A DNA stretch of 64,000 nt, from assembly GCF_011617245.1 (NCBI RefSeq), contig NZ_CP050152.1, positions 434,001 to 498,000 of the forward strand. Reading direction: 5' to 3'. Below are positions 1-12,061 of the stretch, one piece after another. Positions within the stretch are counted from its first letter, which is position 1. Each line of letters starts with the position of its first letter. The DNA is from Brevibacterium atlanticum (lineage in GTDB: Bacteria > Actinomycetota > Actinomycetes > Actinomycetales > Brevibacteriaceae). The notes beneath the pieces are model-generated. The model worked only from the letters and a program-made list of their open reading frames with translations, was not told the DNA's origin and ran no database searches. The translations under genes and the position numbers were made by a program.

Positions 1-2
1 CC

Positions 3-1184
3 GTAGGTACTCATTCTCATCGCCTGTTTGCGATAGAACTCCGGGTTCGCGAGAGACGACAGGTGCTTGAGTTCTGAGACCAGCACACTGGGCATACCGA
101 CTGTCGGAATGTGCAACTGTGAATCGCGACGCACAGTGATCTCAGCTCCGCTGATCTCAGAGCGCAGTGCTTTGATCTCCTCTTTTCGAGGCTTCGGTCT
201 CCAACGGGAGTTCTCTGCGCGTCCATCGGTCGTGCCCGCAGAGTCGCGTGGGCCAAGTTGGTCGGCACCGGGATCGTCCGCCAAACCGTCGATGATTGCG
301 ACCGGAACGAGTCGTGTCCGGTCGAGAGCAGCGAACTGATCCTTGTAAGGCATCCAGGTGTGCGGATCGGCGAACACGGTTGTCCCTCTGCTTCGCATAT
401 CGCCTTGCAGCGGAAGGGCGATGAGATTGCCGAACGAACCACGCCCAGACGAATTGATCGGAAGCCTGTCCTGAGAGGGGAACAGTCGATCGTAGCTGGA
501 GAAACTGATCGATCGGTCCTTGTCTATGGCGCGACGCAGCAGCGTCAATCCCGCGCGGCGAGCAACTGCGGCGGGAACGGACGACTCGAAGAACATCCAG
601 ATGTGCGCTCCGGACCCAGAACTCGATATCTCCGCCAAGCAGTCGACCCCGGCACCGGTGCACTCATCAACGAATGCACCTGCCGCGGATTGCCAATCGG
701 CATCATCGAAATCGCAGGCTAACAAGCGGCAGGTGTCATCTTTGCGCAACGGGTACAGGCCGATATGCAGTGGTTTGCGGGTGTCGTCCGGTGCCGCGTT
801 GCGCGTTCCGGAAAGATGGCGAGCCACCAATTGTCTGCTCAGCGGTTCGTAGTCCTCTGGGCGAACACGTTTGGGATCGTAGAAGCCCGATCGGGTAGCA
901 GGACTCCAACCTCGTTTGCCTGTTTTGGCGCTCTCCCACCGACGAGCGTAGACATCATCTCGTCCGGAGAAACGTGACATGAATAGATCGAGCTTGGAAT
1001 CCAAGGACGAAGAATGAGTGACCGCCTCCCTTTCATGCTGTAGCTCCGGGTTGCTCGCGTGGGCAGGGTTGGCCGCGTCGAAGGCAGCGAGCTCGGTGCG
1101 TGCTTGTGCCAGCTCGGCTTCGAGCTGTGCGACGCGCTGGACCAGCTTTATGCGATCGTCGCCGCCGCGGGAATTCCTACCCAT
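3..1184 (-). CDS. TOTE conflict-system primase/helicase (N-terminal part, runs off left edge)
   Basis: The minus frame is open from ATG at 1184 to the window edge (394 codons visible). After a short coiled-coil-like stretch (about residues 14-34) comes the conserved start of TOTE-type archaeo-eukaryotic primases (LDLFMSRFSGRDDVYARRW, about 65-83). It is followed by the primase core: LLACDFDDADW (about 154-164, with the catalytic DxD Asp158/Asp160), SGSGAHLW (about 189-196, metal/nucleotide His), YDRLFPSQDRLP and GNLIALPLQG (about 231-261), then a linker and NPEFYRKQAMRMST (about 380-393), which in this family leads into the SF2 helicase. The Cys-containing segment usual before the primase core appears shortened (around residue 105). 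From family knowledge such proteins are predicted to act in mobile-element or phage conflict; function here is inferred. It lies 107 bp downstream of, and on the same strand as, the SNF2 helicase gene. The helicase half is outside the window. Confidence 0.85.
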   Translation of the reverse strand, partial: MGRNSRGGDDRIKLVQRVAQLEAELAQARTELAAFDAANPAHASNPELQHEREAVTHSSSLDSKLDLFMSRFSGRDDVYARRWESAKTGKRGWSPATRSGFYDPKRVRPEDYEPLSRQLVARHLSGTRNAAPDDTRKPLHIGLYPLRKDDTCRLLACDFDDADWQSAAGAFVDECTGAGVDCLAEISSSGSGAHIWMFFESSVPAAVARRAGLTLLRRAIDKDRSISFSSYDRLFPSQDRLPINSSGRGSFGNLIALPLQGDMRSRGTTVFADPHTWMPYKDQFAALDRTRLVPVAIIDGLADDPGADQLGPRDSAGTTDGRAENSRWRPKPRKEEIKALRSEISGAEITVRRDSQLHIPTVGMPSVLVSELKHLSSLANPEFYRKQAMRMSTY

Positions 1185-1291
1185 GAAATCAGTGTATGGG
1201 GCACACGATAGAGCGGACGGAATCGGATTGGGAGTGGCCGCCTCGATGTCGGAATAGTGACCAAACCTGGCCATAAGCAGGGCAACCGCCC

Positions 1292-4438
<3,147 letters not shown>

Positions 4439-4663
4439 GAGGCCATCTTCTCATTGGACGGTGACACGGGGAATTGATGTGCCAGGTTGGCGGAGGTGGA
4501 TATGCCGGTTCAAAGGCTGAGCTCAAGCCCCACGCCCTACCCGCCATCCGGCGGGCAAATAGCCGAAGTTCTGGCGCACGCGGCGGAGGCGATAGAGATA
4601 CGGATTACCTAAAATCACAATACAGGCGTTGCGGAGAGGCGATGCAGATCAAAGGAGAACACC

Positions 4664-5635
4664 ATGACAGAAGCGAAGATGCACGTCAGGCCACCATTCG
4701 ACCCGGAATTGGAAGCCGCGCTCGCCGCAGTGGGTGAGCAGCTGCCCTCGACGATCACCCCGGAGATGATCCCCATCATGCGAGGCGCAGATGTGACTGC
4801 GCCGATCGCCGAGGTGCTCGAAGGACGCGATGTTATGCACAGGGAGGTCACGATACCCGGATATCAGGGTGCCGATCTGGTGGCTTCGATTTTCACCAGG
4901 TCGGACCATGAAGCCAGCGGGCCCGGAATCTTTCATACGCATGGTGGCGGCATGATCATCGGCGACAGATTCACTGGCATCGAAGTGATGCTCGATTGGG
5001 TCGAGCGATTTGATGCAGTTTGTGTCTCCATTGAGTACCGTCTTGCGCCCGAGTTCCCAGACCCGTTCCCTGTTGAAGATTGTTACGCGGGCCTTGTCTG
5101 GACGGCTGAGCACGCCGATGAACTTGGGATTGACATCAGCCGACTGCTCATCGCCGGAGCGAGTGCGGGCGGAGGACTCGCGGCTGGAGTCTCTCTGCTT
5201 GCCCGGGATCGAAAAGGTCCTCCTCTGTTTGCCCAATGTCTCATCTACCCGATGCTCGATGACCGCAATAGCACAATCTCATCACACCAGATTGATGGCG
5301 AAGGAGTGTGGGACCGCACTAGCAACTTCACTGGTTGGGATGCGCTTCTCGGTGATCGTCGCGGGACGGAGGACGTGTCGATCTATGCTGCGCCGTCTCG
5401 AGCGGTCGACCTGAGCGGACTTCCCCAGGCTCACATTGATGTCGGTACGGCCGAGGTGTTTCGAGACGAGGACGTAGCTTACGCTTCGCAGATTTGGGCC
5501 GATGGTGGTGTTGCAGAACTGCACGTGTGGCCCGGAGGGTTCCACGGTTTCGACACGATGGCACCGCACACTGCACTTGCACAAGGAATGATGACTACTC
5601 GAACCGCGTGGCTGGCGAGAATTCTCGGAGTCTGA
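4664..5635 (+). CDS. alpha/beta hydrolase (HSL-type esterase/lipase)
   Basis: The 323-residue protein belongs to the alpha/beta hydrolase fold-3 family (hormone-sensitive-lipase-like, Aes-type). Visible motifs are the oxyanion-hole HGGG (about residue 90), the nucleophile elbow GASAGGG (about 166-172; this group more often has GDSAGG), a late Asp region and the catalytic His in GGFHGFD near the C terminus. It probably hydrolyses short-chain carboxylic esters in the cytoplasm, as no signal peptide is seen. The start is supported by AAAGGAGA ending about 7 nt before the ATG. It is divergent from the SNF2 helicase; the 225-bp gap should hold both promoters. Confidence 0.9.
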   Translation: MTEAKMHVRPPFDPELEAALAAVGEQLPSTITPEMIPIMRGADVTAPIAEVLEGRDVMHREVTIPGYQGADLVASIFTRSDHEASGPGIFHTHGGGMIIGDRFTGIEVMLDWVERFDAVCVSIEYRLAPEFPDPFPVEDCYAGLVWTAEHADELGIDISRLLIAGASAGGGLAAGVSLLARDRKGPPLFAQCLIYPMLDDRNSTISSHQIDGEGVWDRTSNFTGWDALLGDRRGTEDVSIYAAPSRAVDLSGLPQAHIDVGTAEVFRDEDVAYASQIWADGGVAELHVWPGGFHGFDTMAPHTALAQGMMTTRTAWLARILGV

Positions 5636-5711
5636 GGACGGCGTGGTTGGAGCCTGGCACGCGAAATCAGCCTAGGGTCCTGCGCACTAAACTGAGACGT
5701 GGACGCAGCGC

Positions 5712-6620
5712 TTGTCACACGGAGGTGGAAGTGCGATGCAGGAATTGGTCGGGAAGCTTTCGGCGCTTGACCCTGAGTCGAGCGAGTCCCTGAAGGTCAT
5801 CGGGTTCTTCGATAAGCTTGTCAGCAGTCAGGCGAACCTGGCTGCTCTTGCACGAAGTGCAGCAGTTCTTGCGGGAGTCCCCGCTGGACTGATGGATAGC
5901 TCGACTGGGCGAGTCGTCCGGGCGACTCCGACCGGAGCTCACAGCAGCAATGGAGATCGCGCAGGTTGGCCGTACCTGGTCGGACGCGACGGCGTCACCG
6001 TCTGGATTGAACGCGAAGGCTCTGCGCACGTCAACGACGCGATGCTGCTGGAGCGATTCGCTCTTTCCGTCTCAATCACACTTTCGCGAGTCAACTCGAA
6101 CGCGAGAAATCGCGTTGCGGAAATAGTGGTGGATGCGGCCACTCCGATGGAAGAACGAGCGGCTGCGGTCACTCGATTGAGAATCGATCTTCATCACCGA
6201 GTGCGCGCAATCGCGTTGCCAGCTGCTACGCCCTTGCCCAGCGGACAGGTGAGCGGCTTGTTGTCCACACCGTTCGGATATGCCCAGGTTCTCATCGTCA
6301 GTGAGTCATTGAGCACACCGTTCGCCGAAATCGGTGGACGAACGGGGGTCGGCCTCCCAGTCGAGCACCCACACCTTCCCGCCTCGTGGGCCTCGGCGTT
6401 GGTTGCTCTCCGACTCAGTGACGATGAGAACCCGATTATCCGCGCGGACGATCTCGGTCCATTCCTCCTGCTCGCCGATACGGCCGATGCGAATATGGAA
6501 CCTCATCCCGATGTCGTCACTCTGTCAGAGCTCGCTCGCGACAGCTCAACCCTACCGACGCTCGACGCGGTCATCGACAGAGGCAGCGTTCGAGGAGCAG
6601 CCTCGGCTCTTGGGCTGCAG
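5712..6620 (+). pseudogene. PucR/CdaR-type helix-turn-helix regulator, 3' end lost
   Basis: The frame opens at 5712 (or at the internal ATG at 5736) and encodes a sensor-like region of about 270 residues. It then enters the typical C-terminal PucR helix-turn-helix (LDAVIDRGSVRGAASALGLQH, about residues 282-302). In intact relatives this continues with a recognition helix (about H-x-S-V-x-x-R) and some 20 more residues. Here, right after GLQH at about 6617, the frame becomes low-complexity sequence, and the opposite strand encodes the C-terminal piece of an AraC regulator. The frame formally stays open to 6866, but those last 80 or so residues are antisense to the AraC remnant. The gene has thus been fused to foreign sequence by a deletion or recombination and has probably lost DNA binding. 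Any target is unknown. Confidence 0.75.
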
Positions 6621-6849
6621 CACCCGCCGGTACCGGCCCGGGGTCTGGCCGACGAGGGCAGTGAACGCGTCGATGAAGGCGCTCGGGTTCTTCCAGCCGC
6701 AGGCGATGGCGGTGTCGATGATCGAGTTGCCGTCGATGAGCATGAGCAGGGCGCGGTGGATGCGCAGCTGGGTCCGCCATTGGCGGAATCTCATGCCGGT
6801 CTCCTCGGCGAAGAGGCGGGACAGCGTCCGTTCGCTCGCACCGATCTGA
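6610..6849 (-). pseudogene. AraC-family regulator remnant (double-HTH fragment)
   Basis: The minus strand, read downward from 6849, encodes an AraC/XylS DNA-binding domain: ASERTLSRLFAEETGMRFRQW, then the linker helix RIHRALLMLIDG, the second HTH (IACGWKNPSAFIDAFTALVGQ) and the family end motif TPGRYRR. There is no start codon or effector domain upstream. A stop codon in this frame at about 6848-6850 lies directly against the end of the LPXTG gene (stop at 6852). Past the RYRR motif the frame runs into the truncated PucR gene. It is therefore cut at both ends and is not a functional gene. An ATG at 6794 gives an 80-codon frame but would lack the first HTH. Confidence 0.8.
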
Positions 6850-6851
6850 TG

Positions 6852-8447
6852 TTACTTCGACTCTGACCGGCGGTGGGCGGTGATGGCGACCATCGCGACA
6901 CCGGCGATGAGCAGTGCCCCGCCGAGACCCAGAGAGCCGAGTTCGGCCCCAGTGCGCGGCAGCGAGGCAGACTCCGACGCATCGTCGGATTCGGGCCATG
7001 CCGAGCCGGCGCGACTCCAGCGCGTTGAGGTCGCCTCACGGGATGTCGACTCGTTCTGGGCGTGTGGAAGTGCCGTGTCTTTCGAGCCCGTCGATTCTGT
7101 GCCTGAGCTGGTCGGCTCGGTCGGAACGACGTCCTCGGTGAGGGTGAAGTCCGCCCACGCTTCGGCGTCGTCGCTGATGACGAAGAAGTGATAGTCGCCC
7201 GGCGCCGGTTCGGCGTCACTGTTGACGGTGAGAGTCCCGGACACTCGTCCCGAGGAATCGGCTGTGAGATCGTCGTCGAAGTAGAGGGCATCTTCGGAAT
7301 CGTCAGAGAACGCCAAACCGAGGATGGGTTCGCCCTGGGCGAAGGGTTCGGCGGTGAAGTCGATTCCCTTGTCGGCGAAATCGGAGACGGTCATTCGGGT
7401 CGCCGACATCGTCAGGGTGCCCTCGACGGCATCAGAGTCGGACACGACGGTGAACTCGGACTGGATCGCCTGGTCCGCGACGCCCTCACGAGAGACGGTG
7501 ATGGTGAAGTCGACGACTCCTGCTTCGACGAAATCCTCGGGCAGATACGTGAACTCGACCGCCGAGGACCGTACCGCTCTCGCCTCATCGTCGAGTGAGT
7601 TCGTCACACGGTCGCCGGGCTCCAGGCCGGACACGGTCACCGTGATCCCCTCGAAGTAGAGGTCGGACTCCGTGATCTCGTCGGGGGAGACGGTCACCGA
7701 GGCGTCGATCTGCGCGGGTGCGTCGGAGTCGGCATCGACGTCGGAGGAGCCATCCTTGCCGGCGTCGGCGGTGTCTGTTGCTGAGGTGCCATCGGCCCCG
7801 TCACCGGAGGCCGTGTCGTCGGCACCGTTCGTGTCGCTACTGTTCCTGCCGTTCGCATTGTCGGTCGCTGTCGAGCCTTCCACTCCGGCCGAGTTATTCG
7901 CTCCGCCCGTGCCGTTCGCTCCGGACGAGGCGCTCGCCTCGCCTGCGGAGGTGCCATCGTGGGGTGCGTCCGTCGAGACGCTGCTCGCGCTCGCCGAGGT
8001 GGCGCCGCGCTCGGACGCGGACCTGCCGATGGTGGCCCGGCCGGCATTTGCCCGCGTGCTCGATCCCGAAGTGTGACCGGACCCGGAACTGTCCGTCGAA
8101 CCTCCGGTGCCTGTACCTGGCTCAGCGCCGCTCGACGAGCCGTTGTTCGACGACCCGGTGTTTGACGGTCCTTGGCCAGTGGAGCCGTGGTCGGGGCGCA
8201 GTTCGATCGGTGTGGTCGAGTCCGGAGGGAGACCCGCCTCGGCAGCACCATTCGACGAAGGACCGCTCAGATGATCCGGGACAGGTGCGGGGGACTCCTC
8301 GGTGCCGTTCGCCACAGCCGACGGTCCCTCGGGAATCGAAGGGGCCGCCTCGGTGGTGGTCGTCGGAGCCGCATCGGCGAATGACGGACTCGCACCGAAG
8401 CCGAGCAACGCCACGACAATGCCAGAGACGATGACGGTTCTCTTCAT
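6852..8447 (-). CDS. LPXTG-anchored cell-wall surface protein
   Basis: The 531-residue protein has a Sec signal peptide (MKRTVIVSGIVVALLGF...FADA, cleavage near residue 25). Next is a long Ser/Thr/Gly/Asp-rich low-complexity stalk (about 30-235), then two Ig-like beta repeats with the actinobacterial pattern SPDEITESDLYFEGITVTVSGL (about 240-430). The C terminus is a sorting signal: LPRTG, a hydrophobic helix and the charged tail HRRSESK. A sortase is expected to link it to peptidoglycan; no sortase gene is in the window. A role in adhesion or surface coating is inference. The gene ends two bases from the AraC remnant and is divergent from the SnoaL/NTF2-like gene. Confidence 0.9.
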   Translation of the reverse strand: MKRTVIVSGIVVALLGFGASPSFADAAPTTTTEAAPSIPEGPSAVANGTEESPAPVPDHLSGPSSNGAAEAGLPPDSTTPIELRPDHGSTGQGPSNTGSSNNGSSSGAEPGTGTGGSTDSSGSGHTSGSSTRANAGRATIGRSASERGATSASASSVSTDAPHDGTSAGEASASSGANGTGGANNSAGVEGSTATDNANGRNSSDTNGADDTASGDGADGTSATDTADAGKDGSSDVDADSDAPAQIDASVTVSPDEITESDLYFEGITVTVSGLEPGDRVTNSLDDEARAVRSSAVEFTYLPEDFVEAGVVDFTITVSREGVADQAIQSEFTVVSDSDAVEGTLTMSATRMTVSDFADKGIDFTAEPFAQGEPILGLAFSDDSEDALYFDDDLTADSSGRVSGTLTVNSDAEPAPGDYHFFVISDDAEAWADFTLTEDVVPTEPTSSGTESTGSKDTALPHAQNESTSREATSTRWSRAGSAWPESDDASESASLPRTGAELGSLGLGGALLIAGVAMVAITAHRRSESK

Positions 8448-8712
8448 GGGAGGGGTCGCTTTCGGGGATTCAGTGACGTCGGGGAGGGGCAGAGGTATCC
8501 GAGGTCGGAACAGCGGTGCAGTCGGTGGGAACCCGGTCGGTCGAGGTCGGGCCCAGCGAGTCTCTGAACGAACTCGATGCCTATGACGGAATCATAAGAT
8601 GCCCGGCGGCTCGAAGTTGTTGAAATCTGTATTTATCGTGAATTCGTTATCGAGCTGTACCCAAGAGAGCGGGTATGTCTCTGTGTCAGTGGGGTGCGCT
8701 ACCGTCGTTAGC

Positions 8713-9081
8713 ATGAATGAGAACAATGAGGTTCACACGGAATTCTTCGCCACTTACACGCACGCCCTCCTCGATCGTGATGCGGCAGCCATTGCCGATC
8801 ACTACGCCGTGCCGGCACTCATCGAGTTCCCCGGACAGCGGATCCTCGTCACCGATGCCCGCCAGACCGAGGACTTCTTCGCCGGAGCCTTCGGCCAATA
8901 CGCCGAGGTGGCCCAGGCGGACGCCGATATCACCGTGGCCGCGAAGACCGATCACAGCATCTGGGCCGATGTCACCTGGCACTATCACGGCGGTGCCCCG
9001 GACGAACGGAATATGTATCAGCTCGTGCGTGCAGATGAGGGGTGGAAGATCGCAGTCCTCACGCCGCTGGTGCTTGAATGA
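8713..9081 (+). CDS. SnoaL/NTF2-like fold protein
   Basis: This is a small (122-residue) protein with the cone-shaped NTF2/SnoaL-like pattern: an N-terminal helix with DRDAAAIADHYAVPALIEFPG, a middle strand-helix section and a C-terminal strand pair ending GWKIAVLTPLVLE. No catalytic residues can be assigned. The frame is open further upstream (from 8599), but the ATG at 8713 starts the recognisable domain and I prefer it. It is followed after 33 bp by the VOC-family gene, probably in one operon. Confidence 0.75.
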   Translation: MNENNEVHTEFFATYTHALLDRDAAAIADHYAVPALIEFPGQRILVTDARQTEDFFAGAFGQYAEVAQADADITVAAKTDHSIWADVTWHYHGGAPDERNMYQLVRADEGWKIAVLTPLVLE

Positions 9082-9114
9082 TGCCCAGAACCGACCAGAA
9101 GGGAGGCACGAGGA

Positions 9115-9528
9115 GTGTCCGAATATCCCGAACTGCTGCACACCGTCATCGATACGACTGACCCGCGGGGGCTCGCGGAGTTCTACCGGAACCTGCTCGG
9201 CTACGACTACCGCCCCGGAGATGAACCGCAGAATACGAGCGAGCCCGACGACCGAGACTGGTTGGTCCTCACCGACGCGGGAGGGAACCAAAAGCTTGCC
9301 TTCCAACTGGTGGATCGGCTCGACCGCACCACCTGGCCGAGTCCCGATGTGCCGATGCAGCTCCACCTCGACTTCACCGTGCCTGACGTGCGAGCACTTG
9401 AACACCAGCGCCGACGTGCGGAGGAGCTCGGCGCCGAACTGCTCGCCGATCGCACCGATGACCCGGACGAACCACTGTACGTCTTCGCCGATCCGGCAGG
9501 ACACCCGTTCTGCCTCTTCGTCGCATGA
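9115..9528 (+). CDS. VOC family (glyoxalase/bleomycin-resistance-like) protein
   Basis: The 137-residue protein starts at GTG with a GGGAGGCACGAGGA leader just upstream. It has the vicinal-oxygen-chelate pattern: LLHTVIDTTDPRGLAEFYRNLLGYDY at the N terminus, a duplicated beta-alpha-beta-beta-beta half (MQLHLDFTVPDVRALEHQRRR) and the common end DPAGHPFCLFVA. It resembles the Glyoxalase_6 subfamily; the substrate is unknown. Its stop overlaps the next start by four bases (ATGA), so the two are translationally coupled. Confidence 0.88.
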   Translation: MSEYPELLHTVIDTTDPRGLAEFYRNLLGYDYRPGDEPQNTSEPDDRDWLVLTDAGGNQKLAFQLVDRLDRTTWPSPDVPMQLHLDFTVPDVRALEHQRRRAEELGAELLADRTDDPDEPLYVFADPAGHPFCLFVA

Positions 9529-9824
9529 GCGAGGACGAGTACACCGAGGATGACAAGTGGCTGGTCGTCAAAGGACGCCGGTGGCGTCGGACCGATCCGG
9601 CACTGGAACCGAGCGTCATCGAGGAACTCAAGAGTCACCTCGGTGCCGCGAGGAATGCCGTCAGACAAGCGCAGAAGCGAGGCGATGAGAACGATCTCGC
9701 GGAGGCGAGGCGGCAGGTGAATGTCGCGAAGCACGGTCTCGGCGAGCGCGGCGAATATTGGTGGGAGATGACGGTCGAAGACCGCCGGCGGCGCGCGGAG
9801 GCGGCCCTGAACGAACTGCGGTGA
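9525..9824 (+). CDS. small conserved hypothetical protein (often annotated 'biopolymer transporter Tol')
   Basis: This is a charged 99-residue protein rich in Arg/Glu, with KWLVVKGRRWRRTDPALEP at the start and long helices after residue 25. It has no signal peptide or membrane segment. Actinobacterial homologues carry an old label 'biopolymer transporter Tol', which nothing in the sequence supports. The ATGA overlap with the VOC gene shows an operon. Function is unknown. Confidence 0.75.
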   Translation: MSEDEYTEDDKWLVVKGRRWRRTDPALEPSVIEELKSHLGAARNAVRQAQKRGDENDLAEARRQVNVAKHGLGERGEYWWEMTVEDRRRRAEAALNELR

Positions 9825-9884
9825 GCTCGGTCAGGGCCGCCTTGTCAGGTGTGGACAGTCGTCCGAAGGGGCTGCCGCGAGGCG

Positions 9885-10349
9885 TCAGACCCCGGACACC
9901 GCTACTGCCAAGTTGCCCAGGGACGACTCGAGGTCCTCTTCGCTGACGGCGGGGAAGCTGACCTGCTTGAGCACGTCCTTGTCGGTGACCGCGCTCCAGT
10001 CGTAGGTCACGGAGACCTCGGTCGAGTCATGCCCCTGTGAAGTGAGCTCCCAGACCCACTCCCAGCCCGGGGGCTCTTCACCGGCAGGAGCCGTCTTCCA
10101 GGCGAGAAGCTTGTTCTCCTGATAGCCGTTGACGTAGTTGTCGGTCTTGTAGTCGCCGCCCATCTTGTCCCAGTGCATGTTCATCGTGAATACTTGGTCG
10201 GTCTCGGTGATGCGATCGGTCTTGTCATCCGACTGGACCATCCCCGAGCCGTCGATCTCCGCATGGCGCTCGGGATTGGAGAGGACATGAAAGATGTCCT
10301 CCGCAGGGGCATCGATCGTCCGGGAAGCGCTGATACTCGTGTCACTCAT
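9885..10349 (-). CDS. SRPBCC-family (START-like) protein
   Basis: The 154-residue protein has the SRPBCC opening SISASRTIDAPAEDIFHVLSNPERHAEIDGSG followed by alternating strands and the C-terminal long helix. This is a hydrophobic-ligand-binding fold; the ligand is unknown. I place the start at the ATG at 10349 because GAAAGGTG lies at a good distance before it; a GTG three codons upstream (10358) is the alternative. It is convergent with the preceding three-gene operon. Confidence 0.85.
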   Translation of the reverse strand: MSDTSISASRTIDAPAEDIFHVLSNPERHAEIDGSGMVQSDDKTDRITETDQVFTMNMHWDKMGGDYKTDNYVNGYQENKLLAWKTAPAGEEPPGWEWVWELTSQGHDSTEVSVTYDWSAVTDKDVLKQVSFPAVSEEDLESSLGNLAVAVSGV

Positions 10350-10582
10350 GCTTGTCACCTTTCGTCAGGTGGTACGTGTGCTCGAGTACGGGTCGGTCGA
10401 CCCGTCCCTGTTCGACCACGCTATACCCTCATGCCGAAAGACGGGAGGGGGCACACAATCGGTCTCGGCGGACGCTGAAAGCTCTTCCGCAGGCTTGTCG
10501 AGGGATGCAGAATAGCCCACAGAGCTCACTGGCCATCCGTATCTCCGTCAACCGACAACCCAAGAGTCTGGAAGAGTGAAGC

Positions 10583-11863
10583 ATGAATCGAGAAGTCGCC
10601 CACGCGATCACGGACGGCGTCGACAAAGCGTTCGACCGTCAGCTTGAGTTCACCGGTGCTCTGATCCGCTGTCCCTCTGTCCGAGGCAGTGAGGCGGCGA
10701 TCCAGGACCGCATGGAGCAGGAATTCGCCGACAGAGGATTGGAGATCGACCGCTGGCGCATCGACGAAGAGGACATCGAGGATCATGTGGGCTTCGGACC
10801 GATGACCGTGCCCTATGACGAAGACTTCAACATCGTCGGCAGCTATCGGCCGGCAACTTCACAGGGCCGATCCCTGATTCTGCAAGGTCACGTGGATGTC
10901 GTGCCGACCGGGCCCCTGGAGAATTGGACCACCCCGCCCTTCGAGCCTCGAGTCGAGGGCGGTTGGCTCTACGGACGCGGTGCCGGGGACATGAAAGCCG
11001 GTCTCGCTGCCAACCTCTTCGCCTTCGACGCGATCACTGCTGCCGGCTTCGCTCCTGCAGCCACCATCCACTTCCAGTCCGTGGTGGAGGAGGAAAGCAC
11101 CGGCAACGGTGCGCTGTCAGCACTTCTGCGCGGGTATACCGGCGACGCTGTGCTCATTCCGGAACCAGAAGAGAACGCTCTGGTGCGCACCAATGTCGGA
11201 GTCATCTGGTTCACCGTTCGCGTCGAGGGGAAACCGAGCCATGTCCGGGAGATGAGCCAGGGCTTCAACGCCTTCGACGCGACCAATGCAGTGATCGCCG
11301 ACCTGCGCACACTCGAGGCGGATTGGAATGCTCAGAAGGACCGGTATCCGGGCTTCGAGGATGTCGATCATCCCATCAACTTCAATGTCGGAGAGATCTC
11401 GGGTGGAGACTGGCCCTCCAGCGTCCCGTCATGGTGCGAGATCTCCGTGCGTGCCGCCATCTATCCGGGGATCGACCCGGAACAGGCGTGGGAAGAGATC
11501 CAGGAGCACGTCCGGCACGCGAGCATCGACCGGCGTGGTCAGGATAGCCGCCTGCCACGCCTGGAACGAACCGGCTTCTTCGCCGCAGGATATCGGCTCG
11601 AGGAAGGTGGAGAAGCAGAGGCCGTCCTCGGCTCGGTCCACCAGAATGTGTTCGGCCAGCCCCTGCATTCGTTCACCACGCCGGGTTACCTCGACGGTCG
11701 GGTCTACACGAATTACGGGTCGATGACGACTCTGACCTATGGGCCCAGGTCCCTCGATATCCACGCCTTCGACGAGCGGGTCCACATCGAGTCCGTCCGC
11801 AACATCACGAAGTCCATAGCGCTCTTCATCGCCGAGTGGTGCGGGCTGGAACCACTGAAATAG
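10583..11863 (+). CDS. M20 family metallopeptidase (ArgE/DapE-like deacylase)
   Basis: The 426-residue protein has the M20 co-catalytic zinc motifs HVDVVP (about residue 101), RGAGDMKAG (about 132, bridging Asp), the catalytic VVEEESTGNG (about 160-170) and a late His region. The dimerisation domain is in the middle (about 205-320). The family includes acetylornithine deacetylase, succinyl-diaminopimelate desuccinylase and many amino-acid deacylases. The insertion after the first strand (about 55-80) is typical of the 'ArgE/DapE family deacylase' group of broad substrate range, so a biosynthetic role cannot be claimed. It is monocistronic by spacing. Confidence 0.9.
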   Translation: MNREVAHAITDGVDKAFDRQLEFTGALIRCPSVRGSEAAIQDRMEQEFADRGLEIDRWRIDEEDIEDHVGFGPMTVPYDEDFNIVGSYRPATSQGRSLILQGHVDVVPTGPLENWTTPPFEPRVEGGWLYGRGAGDMKAGLAANLFAFDAITAAGFAPAATIHFQSVVEEESTGNGALSALLRGYTGDAVLIPEPEENALVRTNVGVIWFTVRVEGKPSHVREMSQGFNAFDATNAVIADLRTLEADWNAQKDRYPGFEDVDHPINFNVGEISGGDWPSSVPSWCEISVRAAIYPGIDPEQAWEEIQEHVRHASIDRRGQDSRLPRLERTGFFAAGYRLEEGGEAEAVLGSVHQNVFGQPLHSFTTPGYLDGRVYTNYGSMTTLTYGPRSLDIHAFDERVHIESVRNITKSIALFIAEWCGLEPLK

Positions 11864-11921
11864 ATGCACCGAGGCTGTCCGCCGACTGTTCCGAGCATGC
11901 CCCTCCGGGCAACGTGCGTTC

Positions 11922-11941
11922 TACTGTGCGATGCCACAGTA
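11922..11941. terminator. possible weak hairpin between convergent genes
   Basis: TACTGTG (11922-11928) pairs with CACAGTA (11935-11941) across a six-base loop in the 198-bp gap between the M20 peptidase and the convergent HAD gene. There is no clear T-run, so termination is only suggested by position. The rest of the gap shows nothing recognisable. Confidence 0.3.
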
Positions 11942-12061
11942 CGGGCCACCGATCGGCAATCTGGGCTCGATGATGGCGGACATGTACCCTGGCCGGTCGC
12001 GCTGCCCATAACGACTCATTTGTTTCCTGACTGCACGTTGTCGCAGCACCTGATTGGTGCG

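Noticed and set aside
17..722. Several open frames on both strands in the first 1 kb (for example 157-663 minus, 258-722 plus)
   Set aside because: They have Arg/Ser-rich, family-less translations and are shadows of the TOTE primase gene, whose frame has the conserved motifs.
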